A stretch of DNA of 19,674 nucleotides. Origin: Nostocoides sp. (GTDB taxonomy: Bacteria > Actinomycetota > Actinomycetes > Actinomycetales > Dermatophilaceae). How positions within the stretch are numbered: position 1 is the first letter of the stretch; each line of letters opens with the position of its first letter. Location: positions 1 through 19,674 of the forward strand of contig JADJVJ010000003.1 of NCBI GenBank assembly GCA_016716625.1. The letters run 5' to 3'. The position numbers and the translations under genes were made by a program. Positions 7,469 through 16,863 of this stretch are shown here, in pieces. The notes below the pieces were generated by a model that was not told the DNA's origin, searched no databases, and worked only from the letters and a program-made list of their open reading frames with translations.

Positions 7469-8116
7469 ATGAACGCCAACCTCACCTCCGGCCGCCTCCA
7501 GGTGCCGAGCCCGACGAGCCGGTACATCCTGCCGCAGTTCGAGGAGCGCACCTCCTACGGGATGAAGCGCCTCGACCCCTACACCAAGCTCTTCGAGGAC
7601 CGGATCATCTTCCTCGGCGTGCAGGTCGACGACGCCTCGGCTGATGACGTCATCGCTCAGCTCATCGTGCTCGAGTCCCAGGACCCGGACCGCGACATCC
7701 TCATGTACATCAACAGCCCCGGCGGCTCGTTCACCGCAATGACCGCGATCTACGACACCATGCAGTACATCCGACCCGATGTGCAGACCTTCGTGATCGG
7801 CCAGGCCGCGTCGGCGGCGGCGGTCCTGCTCGCCGCTGGCGCTAAGGGTAAGCGGTTCGCGCTGCCCAACTCTCGGGTGCTCATCCACCAGCCGGCGATC
7901 GAGGGCACCGGCGGTATGGCCTCCGACCTGGAGATCCACGCCAACGAGATCATCCGGATGCGCGGCTGGCTCGAGGAGACCATCGCCCACCACTCCGGCC
8001 GGGATGTCGCGGCGGTCGCCAAGGACATCGAGCGCGACAAGATCCTCTCCGCCGCCCAGGCCGTCGAGTACGGCCTGATCGATGAGGTGCTTGCCTCCCG
8101 CAAGGGCAACTCCTAG
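7469..8116 (+). CDS. clpP2: ATP-dependent Clp protease proteolytic subunit 2
   Basis: Second ClpP paralogue, 215 residues. In actinobacteria studied so far, ClpP1 and ClpP2 form stacked rings of one mixed peptidase. The triad is Ser115 in GQAASAAAV, His140 in LIHQPA and Asp190 in DIERDK; YINSPGGSFTA is also present. The longer N-terminus (SRYILPQFEERTSYG) is typical of actinobacterial ClpP2 and includes a region that may be removed on maturation. ATG 7469 follows the clpP1 stop by 12 bases with only a weak ribosome-binding site (GACGAG). A strong hairpin begins 35 bases after the stop and may end the clpP1P2 message. The frame is intact. Confidence 0.95.
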   Translation: MNANLTSGRLQVPSPTSRYILPQFEERTSYGMKRLDPYTKLFEDRIIFLGVQVDDASADDVIAQLIVLESQDPDRDILMYINSPGGSFTAMTAIYDTMQYIRPDVQTFVIGQAASAAAVLLAAGAKGKRFALPNSRVLIHQPAIEGTGGMASDLEIHANEIIRMRGWLEETIAHHSGRDVAAVAKDIERDKILSAAQAVEYGLIDEVLASRKGNS

Positions 8117-8150
8117 CGCTCGCCCCGCCCGCACCCTCCCCAAGGGGAAC

Positions 8151-8196
8151 CGAGCCGGGATGCCGGACCGTCCAACGGTCATGGCATCCCGGCTCG
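8151..8196 (+). terminator. long hairpin after clpP2, overlapping the next start codon
   Basis: Bases 8151-8164 pair perfectly with 8183-8196 (14 bp), and inside the loop GACCG/CGGTC (8166-8170/8176-8180) adds five more pairs after a small internal loop. No T tract follows. It sits after clpP2 like a terminator, yet it contains both candidate start codons (8160 and 8181) of the TIMP-like gene. It may end the clp message, regulate translation of the next gene, or both. Confidence 0.5.
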
Positions 8197-8783
8197 CGGT
8201 CTTCCTGCTCACGGTGATCGGCACCCTGGGGGTTGCCGCCGTCGCGCCCACCCCGTGCCAGGCATGCTCCTGCGCGGACCGGTCCCCGGCGGAAGCGCTC
8301 GCCGCAGCCGATGCCGTCTTCACCGGTGAGGTGGTGCGTTCCGAGGCTCCCACGGGCGGCTCCTCGGCGGCGCTCGTGAGGTATGACGTCCGGGTCACCC
8401 GGGTCTTCAAGGGCACCGTGCCCGCCGAGGTCGAGGTCTTCAGCCCTGTCAGTGGCGCCTCCTGCGGTCGCGAACTCACCGAGGATACGTGGGTCTTCTT
8501 TGCGCGTCGGGGAGTCGGGGACACGTTCTTCGGCACTCCCGCCGGCGGACTCCTGGTCACGCTCTGCGACGGCACCGACCTTGCGCGCAATGTCGACCTC
8601 GCGACGCTCCTGGGCCAGGGCCGAGCCCCGGACCCCACCCTGACCGGTGCCTCGGTCCCGACCGCCGCAGGCGGCACGTCATACCTGGCATACGCCATCG
8701 GTGGGGTCGTGGTGCTCATCGGGCTCGCCGCTCTCGCCCAGTTCGCTGTGAGCCGACAAAGGCGACGCGCCGAGCCCCACTGA
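8160..8783 (+). CDS. secreted TIMP/NTR-like membrane-anchored protein
   Basis: Predicted exported protein of 207 residues. A signal peptide (MASRLAVFLLTVIGTLGVAA, residues 8-27) leads to a Cys-rich mature start CQACSC (residues 33-38). This Cys-x-Cys N-terminus, followed by ADAVFTGEVV and VTRVFKG and further cysteines (ASCGREL, TLCDG), resembles the TIMP-like/NTR fold in bacterial surface proteins. A hydrophobic segment near residues 177-198, followed by SRQRRRAEPH, would anchor it with a basic cytosolic tail. ATG 8160 has AAGGGG about 13 bases upstream; ATG 8181 is an alternative and would start directly at the signal peptide. Both lie inside the 8151-8196 hairpin. The gene sits between clpP2 and clpX with no obvious link to proteolysis. 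The function is unknown; the domain call rests on the Cys pattern alone. Confidence 0.7.
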   Translation: MPDRPTVMASRLAVFLLTVIGTLGVAAVAPTPCQACSCADRSPAEALAAADAVFTGEVVRSEAPTGGSSAALVRYDVRVTRVFKGTVPAEVEVFSPVSGASCGRELTEDTWVFFARRGVGDTFFGTPAGGLLVTLCDGTDLARNVDLATLLGQGRAPDPTLTGASVPTAAGGTSYLAYAIGGVVVLIGLAALAQFAVSRQRRRAEPH

Positions 8784-8863
8784 CGTTCAATGGGGAGTGA
8801 CCGCAGTCTCGGCCGGTAGCGTCGAGACGACATCGCTCCGCTCGTTAGTGAAGGCTGGTACCC

Positions 8864-10148
<1,285 letters not shown>

Positions 10149-10167
10149 ACCCGGGCCCGCGACCGTC

Positions 10168-11753
10168 TCAGCCCCGCCGCTGCAGGTTAAGGTCCTCGGC
10201 GACCTGGTCCGCGAGCGCGGTCCCGCTGCCGGTGTAGATGTGCAGCACGCTGGTGACCCCGGCCGCCTTGAGCGCGTGCAGGTCGGTGTCGTCACGCGCC
10301 ACCGCGGCGAGCTCCCCGGTGTACCCCGACTCCCGGATCATCGTGAGCGCGGCCATGTTCGCTCCGTGGAAGGGCATGGCGAGGACGACGAGCTCCACCT
10401 TGTGCGGGGCCGAGACCCGCTCCCAGAACCCCTCGTCGGTGGCGTCGCCTTCGAGGACCTCGACGCCCTTGCGTCGCAGCCGCGCGACCCGGGCCTCGTC
10501 GTGTTCGATGCCCAGGGCTCGCAGCCCGTATGCCGTGGTGAGCCTGCGGTGGACCGCGGCCCCGACGCGTCCCATGCCGAGGACGATGGCCTGAGCGTCG
10601 CCGATGCTGAGCGGACGGTCCCTGGGATTGAGGTCGTCGTCGTCGAATCGGGGCAACCGGCTGGCGATCCGCCGGATGAGCCAGCGCGGGTTGGCATTGA
10701 TCAGGGTCGCCGCGACAAACCCCAAGGCCACCGCCACCGACATGGTCGCTAGCCACCCTTCGTGAAGCAGTCCGGCCGAGACGCCGAAGGCGGTGACGAT
10801 GAGCCCGAACTCGGAGTTGTTCGCCATCGCCGCCCCGGCGAGCACGGAGGTGCGGGGCCGGTAACGGTAGAGGTGGAGCAACGCGCTGTAGAGGGCTCCT
10901 TGCAAGGGCAGCACGAGGACGAGAAGGGCCCCGACGGTGAGTTGTCCGAGGGTGGGCAGACCGAGCGCGCCGACAGAGAGGAAGAACCCCACGAGAAGGA
11001 GTTCCTTGATCGAAAACAGGGTGCGGGAGAGTTCGGCGGCCTCCGGGTGTGAGGCGAGCAGGACGCCGAGGATGAACGCACCGAGCTCGCCGGAGAGGCC
11101 CACCGCGTGCCACCAGGCATACCCGGGCACCAGGGCCACGGCGACCCCGAACAGCCAGGAGAGGTCGTGCGCGAGCATCCCCCAGACCCGGCGCAGGAGG
11201 TGTGCCACGAGCGGCGTGGCAAGCACGGTGAGCATCCAGAGGCTAGGCGTGCGGTCACCGGAGAGGAAAGGAACGCAATCGCCGCGATGTCCTGGACGAT
11301 GAGCACCCCGATGCAGAGCGAGCCATAGACGGACTGGGTGTCCGATCGGGTCTCGAGGAGCTTGACGACGAAGACCGTGCTCGAGAAGGACACCGCGAAT
11401 CCCATGAGCCAAAGCACCCTCCAGGGGTCGTCCGCAACCGGGGCGATCCCGAGGAACTTGACCGCGGCGAGCAGAGCCGCGCCGAGGAGGGTGCTCCCGG
11501 CCAGGTGGGTGAGCGAGATGACCCAGACCTCGGGCCGGAGGAACTGTGTGACCTCGACCTTGAGTCCCAGCCCGAAGAGCAGCAGGGTGACCCCGAGGGT
11601 CGAGATCGTCGGCAGAGCCTCCAAGGTCGGGGCGTGCAGAGCGCTCAGGGCGAACCCTCCGGCGATGAACCCGACCAGCGGCGGAAGGCGCACGAGGAGG
11701 GCCAGCAGGCCGCCGACCAGGGCGACCCCGACATAGATCGCCAACGCCTCCAT
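10168..11753 (-). CDS. Kef-type CPA2 cation/proton antiporter with TrkA-N domain (one frameshift)
   Basis: Monovalent cation/proton antiporter of the CPA2 family, about 528 residues after one correction. The N-terminal ten to twelve helices contain GVTLLLFGLGLK and AVSFSSTVFVVKLLE, both typical of Kef/YbaL proteins. A C-terminal TrkA-N/RCK domain starts near residue 400, with nucleotide-binding GMGRVG and, at its beta-2 end, GIEHDEARV. The frame breaks near 11262-11268; adding one base restores AFLSLSGDRTPSLWMLTVLA across the join. ATG 11753 is the start; GGGGG precedes it directly, and CACAAT just upstream could be a leaderless -10. The gene is tail-to-tail with clpX, 19 bases apart, and divergent from the C39-like gene. 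K+ efflux is plausible given the trkHA pair nearby, but the ion is not proven. Confidence 0.87.
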
Positions 11754-11776
11754 CCCCCATTGTGTCGTAGGTACCT

Positions 11777-11791
11777 CCCGGAATCACCGGG
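11777..11791. repeat. small inverted repeat in the Kef-like/C39-like divergent spacer
   Basis: CCCGG-AATCA-CCGGG lies in the 74-base spacer between two divergent genes. It could be an operator affecting either, but arms this short arise easily by chance in GC-rich DNA. Confidence 0.2.
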
Positions 11792-11827
11792 TAGCGCGAC
11801 CGGCGACGCTCAGGCGAGGATGGGCAC

Positions 11828-12505
11828 GTGGCGACGGCATACCGACTGCGTTCCGGGGACCAGGGGCCTCGGCAACAGTCGCAGGTGACCTGCGGGTCGG
11901 CCTGCCTCACGGTGGCCCGGATGCTCGTGGACCCGGTGTTCGCCTCCTGGGTCCGCACCGGGGCCCCGATGCCTCCCGGGGCGCCGCGGGGGCGCACGCC
12001 GGACGAACGGTTCGCCGCCTATGAGCGGATCGTCCAGCGGCGGACCAACGGCCTCCTCGCCGGAGGCGGGCGGCTCAACGCCCCGTGGCCCCGACTGCTC
12101 GGCACCCCTCCGTGGGGTGCTCGGCTTGAGCTCGAGTACGGCGCCTCGGCCTCGGCGACGAGCTACGACATCGAATTGTTGCGGACGGACTCCGAGCCCG
12201 CCCTGCAGGCCTCGTATGACCGGCTCGTCGACGTCGTCGCGGCGGGAGCACCGGGCCTGCTCTATGTCGGCAACGCCATGCTGCCGCGGCATGTCGTCCT
12301 CATCCTGCCCGGGGACGGCGACCGTACCCTCGATGTCTACGACCCCGGCGACGGGCGCGTGTCCCACCTGCGCCGGGACGACTTCGTGGGTCGTCGGCTC
12401 GCGCTATCGGCGTGGGACGTGCCCTGGATCAGTGTCCAGCCGTCCGGGTCGCAAACGGCGCGTTCCCGCTCGTATGCCGTCGACCTGGACCCGGCCCCGG
12501 CCTGA
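11828..12505 (+). CDS. uncharacterised protein with C39-like cysteine-peptidase motifs
   Basis: I do not recognise this 225-residue protein as a named family. It has a C39/papain-like pattern: Gln16-Gln17 followed by Cys22 in QSQVTCGSACL, His155 in LPRHVVLIL, and Asp172 in LDVYDPGDG. This is the Gln-Cys-His-Asp order and context of C39-type peptidases (QxxxCGxAxL, HxVVL, DP). No signal peptide, membrane segment or ABC-transporter partner is present, so a bacteriocin-processing role is not supported; a cytosolic peptidase, transglutaminase-like enzyme or inactive relative is possible. GTG 11828 has GAGGA 8 bases upstream. It is convergent with valS, 13 bases apart. The frame is intact and codon use is like its neighbours, so there is no sign of recent transfer. 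Confidence 0.75.
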   Translation: MATAYRLRSGDQGPRQQSQVTCGSACLTVARMLVDPVFASWVRTGAPMPPGAPRGRTPDERFAAYERIVQRRTNGLLAGGGRLNAPWPRLLGTPPWGARLELEYGASASATSYDIELLRTDSEPALQASYDRLVDVVAAGAPGLLYVGNAMLPRHVVLILPGDGDRTLDVYDPGDGRVSHLRRDDFVGRRLALSAWDVPWISVQPSGSQTARSRSYAVDLDPAPA

Positions 12506-12518
12506 GTGGCGTGGCGGT

Positions 12519-15148
12519 TCAGGAACTCGGGCGCTCCACCGGGATGAGGTCGGCGTCGCGCGCGCTGACCTCATCGGCGACGGCATACCTCAGCTGACCG
12601 GTGACTCGCCCGGCCGCGCGCAGGTCTGGCTCTCCGAGCGCGATGAGGGCATGCATGGCCTCCGGGGACGCCAGCGTGACCGAGGCAACCTCGGCTCGCA
12701 TGCCGACCTTGGCCTCGGACTTCGCCTTCCGCAGCGCCGCCAAGGCCGCCGCGACCGCGGTGAGGACCTCCGGGTCACCGTCGGCGGGAAGCTCCTCCAC
12801 CTGCGGCCACGGGGGCGCGATGGATCGACCCGTCATGGGTCCACCTCCACACCTCCTCGGTGACATAGGGCAGCACCGGGGCGAGGAGCCGGAGGACGAC
12901 ATCGAGCGCGAGTCGCAGGGTGGCCCGGGCGCTCGCGGCCCCGGCCGGGTCCTGGGCACCGTAGGCGCGGTCCTTGACAAGTTCCAGGTAGTCGTCGCAG
13001 AAGCTCCAAAAGAACGACTCGGTGACCTCGAGGGCCTTGGTGTAGTCCCAGGCCTCGAAGCCGGCCGTGGCCTTGGCGATCACCTCACGCACGGTCGCCA
13101 GCACCGACCGGTCGAGCGGGACGGTCACCAGGGAGGCGAGGTCACCCTCGACCTCGCCGAAGGAGAGCGCGAACCGGCTCGCATTGAGGACCTTGATCGC
13201 GAGCCGACGGCCGACCTTGATCTGCGCGATGTCGTAGGCGGCGTCCGTCCCGAGCCGGCCGCTCGCCGCCCAGTAGCGGACCGCGTCGGCGGAGTGCTCC
13301 TTGAGGAGGTCCTCGGGGGTGACGACGTTCCCCCGCGACTTGCTCATCTTCTTGCGGTCCGGGTCGAGGATCCAGCCGCTGAGCGCCGCGTGGGCCCACG
13401 GGACGCACCCGTGCTCGTAGTGGGAGCGCACGACGGTAGAGAAGAGCCAGGTCCGGATGATGTCGTGCCCCTGGGGGCGGACATCGAACAGGAAAACCTT
13501 GGCGAACAACGGGTCGGGGCCCTGACCGTCGGGGCCGCGCCAGCCGCCGGCAATCTGAGGGGTGAGCGAGGAGGTGGCCCAGGTATCCAGCACGTCGGGG
13601 TCGCCGATGAAGCCACCGGGCACCCCGCGTTGGTCCTCGGTGTACCCCGACGGCGGATTGGCCGCCGGGTCCACCGGCAGCGCGGCCTCGGTGGGCACGA
13701 TGGGGGAGGTGTAGTCGGGCTCGCCGTCGGCGTCGACGGCATACCAAAGCGGGATCGGGACGCCGAAGAAGCGCTGGCGCGAGACGAGCCAGTCGCCGTT
13801 GAGCCCGGCGACCCAGTTCGCGTAACGGCTGCGCATGAAGGCGGGGTGGAAGTCGATCTCCTCGCCGCGCGCGATGAGGGCGGCATTGAGCTCGGCGTCC
13901 CGGCCACCGTTACGGATGTACCACTGGCGGGAGGTGACAATCTCGAGCGGCTTCTCCCCGCGCTCGTAGAAGTTCGCCTTGCGCTGCGTCGGGGTGGGTT
14001 CACCGTCGAGGTCGCCGCTGGCGCGCAGCGCCTCGACGACCGCGGTGCGGGCCGCGAACGAGGTGGCACCGGCGAGCTGGTCGGCATAGAGGCGCTCGCC
14101 CGCGGTGCCCACGAGCCAGTCCGGGGTCTCGCTCTGCAGGCGGCCGGTGCGGGTGATCACCGAACGAGTCGGCAGGCGTAGCTCGCGCCACCACAGCACG
14201 TCGGTGAGGTCCCCGAAGGTGCAGCACATGGCGATGCCGGCGCCCTTGTCCATCTCGGCGGCAGGGTGCGCGACCACCGGGATCTCGACCCCGAACAGCG
14301 GTGAGCGGACCGTCGTGCCGAAGAGGCCGGTGTAGCGCTCGTCATCGGGGTGGGCGATGAGGGCCACCGCGCTCGGTATGAGCTCGGGGCGGGTGGTCTC
14401 GATGTGCACGACGGTGCCGTCGGGCCGATGGAAGGCCACCCGGTGGTAATGGCCCGGGTAGTCACGGGCCTCGAGTTCGGCCTGAGCGACCGCCGTCTGG
14501 AAGGTGACGTCCCAAAGCCCCGGGGCCTCGGACTGGTAGGCCTCCCCGCGGGCGAGGTTGCGCAGGAACGCCTGCTGCGCCGTCGCCCGGGAATGGTCGT
14601 CGATGGTCCGGTAGGTGATGGACCAGTCGTAACTGTGCCCGATCCGGCGGAAGAGGCTTTCGAAGGCCTCCTCGTCGCGCACGGTGAGCACGTCGCAGAG
14701 CTCGATGAAGTTCTGCCGGCTGATCGGCACCTCGTCCGCGGCCTTGGTCGAGGTCCGGTTGCCCTCGAAGGGCGGGGTGAAGTCGGGGTCGTGGTGCAGG
14801 GTCGCGTCACCGCGCACGCCGTAGTAGTTCTGGACGCGCTTCTCGGTCGGCAGCCCGTTGTCGTCCCACCCGATGGGGTAGAAGACGTTGAGCCCCCGCA
14901 TCCGCTGGTAGCGGGCCATGCAGTCGGTGTGGGTGTAGGAAGACGTGACCCATGTGCAGGCTGCCGGAGGCGGTCGGCGGGGGCGTGTCGATGGAGAACA
15001 CCTGCGAGCGCGGCTCGCGCAGGGCCCGCTCGCGATCGAAGGCATAGGTGCCCTCCGCACGCCATACCTCTGCCCACTTCTCCTCGAGGCCCTCCAGCGA
15101 GGGCCGCTCCGCATACGGGGCGTGAGATGGCGTGGGATGCTCGGTCAT
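12519..15148 (-). CDS. valS: valyl-tRNA synthetase (two frameshifts)
   Basis: Class I synthetase charging tRNA-Val, about 876 residues after correction. The HIGH box is HMGH at residues 65-68. GWDDNGLPTEKRVQNYYGVR, typical of actinobacterial ValS, follows. The editing domain carries HIETTRPELIPS and WDVTFQTAV, and the KMSKS box is intact at 13336-13350. The anticodon-binding end lies past 12800, and the protein stops at PVERPSS without a long coiled-coil arm. Two breaks occur. Near 14939-14942 two bases seem lost, since GHV should run into FSYTHTD; at the run 12811-12815 there is one G too many, and correcting it gives HRAPWPQVEELP. ATG 15148 has GGAAG nine bases upstream. It is divergent from plsC across a 65-base spacer holding a perfect inverted repeat. 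Confidence 0.95.
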
Positions 15149-15178
15149 GGGGCTATCTTCCCATCCGTCGCGGGTGCT

Positions 15179-15199
15179 CGCGAACAGGTTACGTTCGCG
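15179..15199. promoter_or_regulatory. perfect inverted repeat in the valS/plsC divergent promoter
   Basis: CGCGAAC (15179-15185) and GTTCGCG (15193-15199) are perfect inverted arms around AGGTTAC. The right arm abuts the plsC -10 box (TAGGGT, 15200-15205), so a bound protein would block or direct transcription of plsC and perhaps valS. The arms resemble ClgR half-sites in reversed order with a longer spacer. Confidence 0.45.
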
Positions 15200-15205
15200 T
15201 AGGGT
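15200..15205 (+). promoter_or_regulatory. plsC -10 box, leaderless arrangement
   Basis: TAGGGT ends eight bases before GTG 15214, so transcription should begin at or within a base or two of the start codon. No ribosome-binding sequence is present (GGGCCGTC). The same hexamer is the -10 candidate of clpP1. Confidence 0.4.
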
Positions 15206-15213
15206 GGGCCGTC

Positions 15214-15963
15214 GTGGACCCCTCTGCCGCGTCGTCGTGGGTGCCGCGCGAAGCCTCTTCGCTGGTCAGGGCACCCAGTTCACGATCCTCGGCGAGGAAC
15301 ATGTGCCGCGGTGCGGCGGGGCCGTGATGGCGATCAACCACACCGGGTACCTCGACTTCATATGCCGGGCTGGCCGCTCGGCGCTCGGGGCGGTACGTGC
15401 GGTTCATGGCCAAGCAATCCGTCTTCGGGCACCGAGTGACCGGGCCGCTCATGCGCGGGATGAAGCACATCCCCGTGGACCGGCGTGCCGGGCAGGGGTC
15501 CTTCGAGGCTGCGGTGACGGCCCTGCGCGGCGGCGAGGTCTCGGGTTGTTCCCGGAGGCGACCATGTCGCGTGCCTTCGAACTCAAGGAGTTCAAGCTCG
15601 GCGCCGTGCGAATGGCCCAGCAGGCCCAGGTCCCGATCCTCCCGACGACGATCTGGGGCAGCCAAAAGGTCTGGAGCAAGAACACGCCCAAGCACATGGG
15701 CCGGGACCACGTCGCGGTGCACATCACCGTGGGTGAGCCGTTCCACGTCGCTGCCAGGTGACGACCCGGTCGAGACGACCTCCCGGCTGCGCGAGGTCAT
15801 GCGAGTCCAGCTCGAGGCACAGCAGGCGGCCTACGGACCGTTCACCGGCGAGGACGCGATCTTCCAGCCTGCGCGCCTCGGCGGGGGCGCTCCCACGGTC
15901 GAGGAAGCGGCCGCTGCCGACCACCACGACATGACCCGGACGCGGGACAAGTTCACCGGCTGA
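15214..15963 (+). CDS. PlsC-type 1-acylglycerol-3-phosphate acyltransferase (four frameshifts)
   Basis: Acyltransferase that would acylate lysophosphatidate in phospholipid synthesis, about 250 residues once repaired. The catalytic H(X)4D motif is NHTGYLD (about 15336-15356), followed by YAGLAARRSGRYVRFMAK, then HIPVDR and GLFPEATMSRAF in place of the usual PEGTRS block. The start GTG 15214 (VDP...) fits a leaderless promoter. Frame changes are needed near 15221, 15360, 15542 and 15758; each is a one- or two-base change and restores family sequence on both sides (for example GGEV to LGLFPEAT). The C-terminal ~65 residues (YGPFTGEDAIFQPARLGGG) are uninterrupted to the stop at 15961-15963. The end overlaps the convergent NUDIX-like gene by 11 bases. 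The gene is probably intact in the organism. Confidence 0.8.
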
Positions 15964-16514
15964 CCTCGGTGGTCGCCGGGCCGCAGCTCAGAGGCGGGTG
16001 GCCGAGGTGGGCGAGGGCCTGCCGAAGGAGCACCCCCTGGCCGCGGGTCCATCTCGGCGATCACGCGCTCTGGCATGCTTCTGAGGCTCAGCCAGGTGAG
16101 GTCAGGGCGTCCTGTTGCGGGCGCAGTCCCCGGTGACCGGGACCACAAAAAGCCAGCGAGACGGCATGCTGCCTCGGGTCGTGGAACGGCGTGACCCCCG
16201 GGGTGGGGAAGTACTCGGCCACGGTGAACGGTTGCGGGCTCGGCGGAACCTGCGGCAGCGCGACCGGCCCGAGATCGCTGCCCCTATGCCGCAGAATGGC
16301 GTCGCGGACTCGCTCCTGATACAGCACCCGCCCGGAGAGACGAGCCCCGGCACATGCCGCCATCCGGACCGATCCGCAGGAGAAGGCCGACGGCAGTGAC
16401 CGCCCGCGATCATCCACCGCACGGGCACCGCGTCGACATAGAGGATGGGCAGGCCGCTCGCGCCGCGTCAAGGTCCTCACGGCTCAGCCACGCCGACTCT
16501 CGGTGCAGCTCCAC
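15953..16514 (-). pseudogene. NUDIX-like (DUF4916-type) protein, frameshifted
   Basis: Pieces in all three minus frames assemble into an actinobacterial NUDIX-like protein of about 185 residues. In order they are AWLSREDLDAARA, ILYVDAVPVR, VLYQERVRDAILRH, SDLGPVALPQVPPSPQPFTV, AEYFPTPGVTPFHDPRQHAV, then VVPVTGDCAPQQDALDLTWL and finally GQGVLLRQALAHLGHPPL. I remember this block order from proteins annotated as NUDIX family/DUF4916; I cannot confirm it here, and I do not see a classic Nudix box, so catalytic activity is doubtful. The start is uncertain: GTG 16514 opens the first block but lies inside the upstream truncated ECF-S gene and lacks a ribosome-binding site. The stop TGA at 15953-15955 overlaps the end of plsC. 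At least four frame changes are needed. Confidence 0.6.
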
Positions 16515-16863
16515 CCCCGAGGACGAGGAGAAAGAAGACGGTTTCCAGGCCGGCGGTGCCGGCACCGAGCGGGCGCAGGGCGGCCCCTACCGCCGAGAGC
16601 ACCCCGAGCATGGCAATGGCCTTGACGTCGAGGCCGCCCTCGGAGATCTCGGCGAGGACGACGGCGAGCAGCAGCGGCAGGATCGCCGCGAAGATGAGCG
16701 GGGCATCGGTCGAGGTCGCCAGTGCGGAGTCCTCAGGACGATGAGCGGCCAGAGGAAGGCCAACAGTCCCGCGGTGCTCACCAGGGCCAGTGCCGACAAC
16801 CGATCTCGGGCGGATCGAATGGCCCGAGAGAGGTGGGGTGCGACGACCAGCGGGGGGCTTCAC
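16477..16863 (-). pseudogene. ECF transporter substrate-binding (S) component, truncated
   Basis: The start GTG 16863 overlaps the ATPase stop (ATGCCGTGA) and has GGGAG upstream. Removing one G from the six at 16852-16857 gives VKPPLVVAPHLSRAIRSAR, then the helix LSALALVSTAGLLAFLWPLI. A second shift near 16735 leads to DAPLIFAAILPLLLAVVLAE and LDVKAIAMLGVLSAVGAALR, ending GLETVFFLLVLGG. This matches the N-terminal half of actinobacterial ECF S components, the membrane proteins that capture the vitamin or metal. The expected remaining ~100 residues (usually continuing with a Gly/Phe-rich helix) are absent: the frame ends in GAAPRVGVAEP and the next gene begins at the same place. This looks like a deletion or misjoin at about 16515. 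The substrate cannot be inferred. Confidence 0.55.

Noticed and set aside
8806..8828. Inverted repeat GTCTCG/CGAGAC and a TAGCGT box upstream of clpX
   Set aside because: Six-base arms with an 11-base loop are easily found by chance and no -35 lies at a suitable distance; kept out of the feature list.
12601..14181. A 526-residue open frame on the plus strand
   Set aside because: It is the antisense of valS and has no recognisable motif; long stop-free antisense frames are normal at this G+C.
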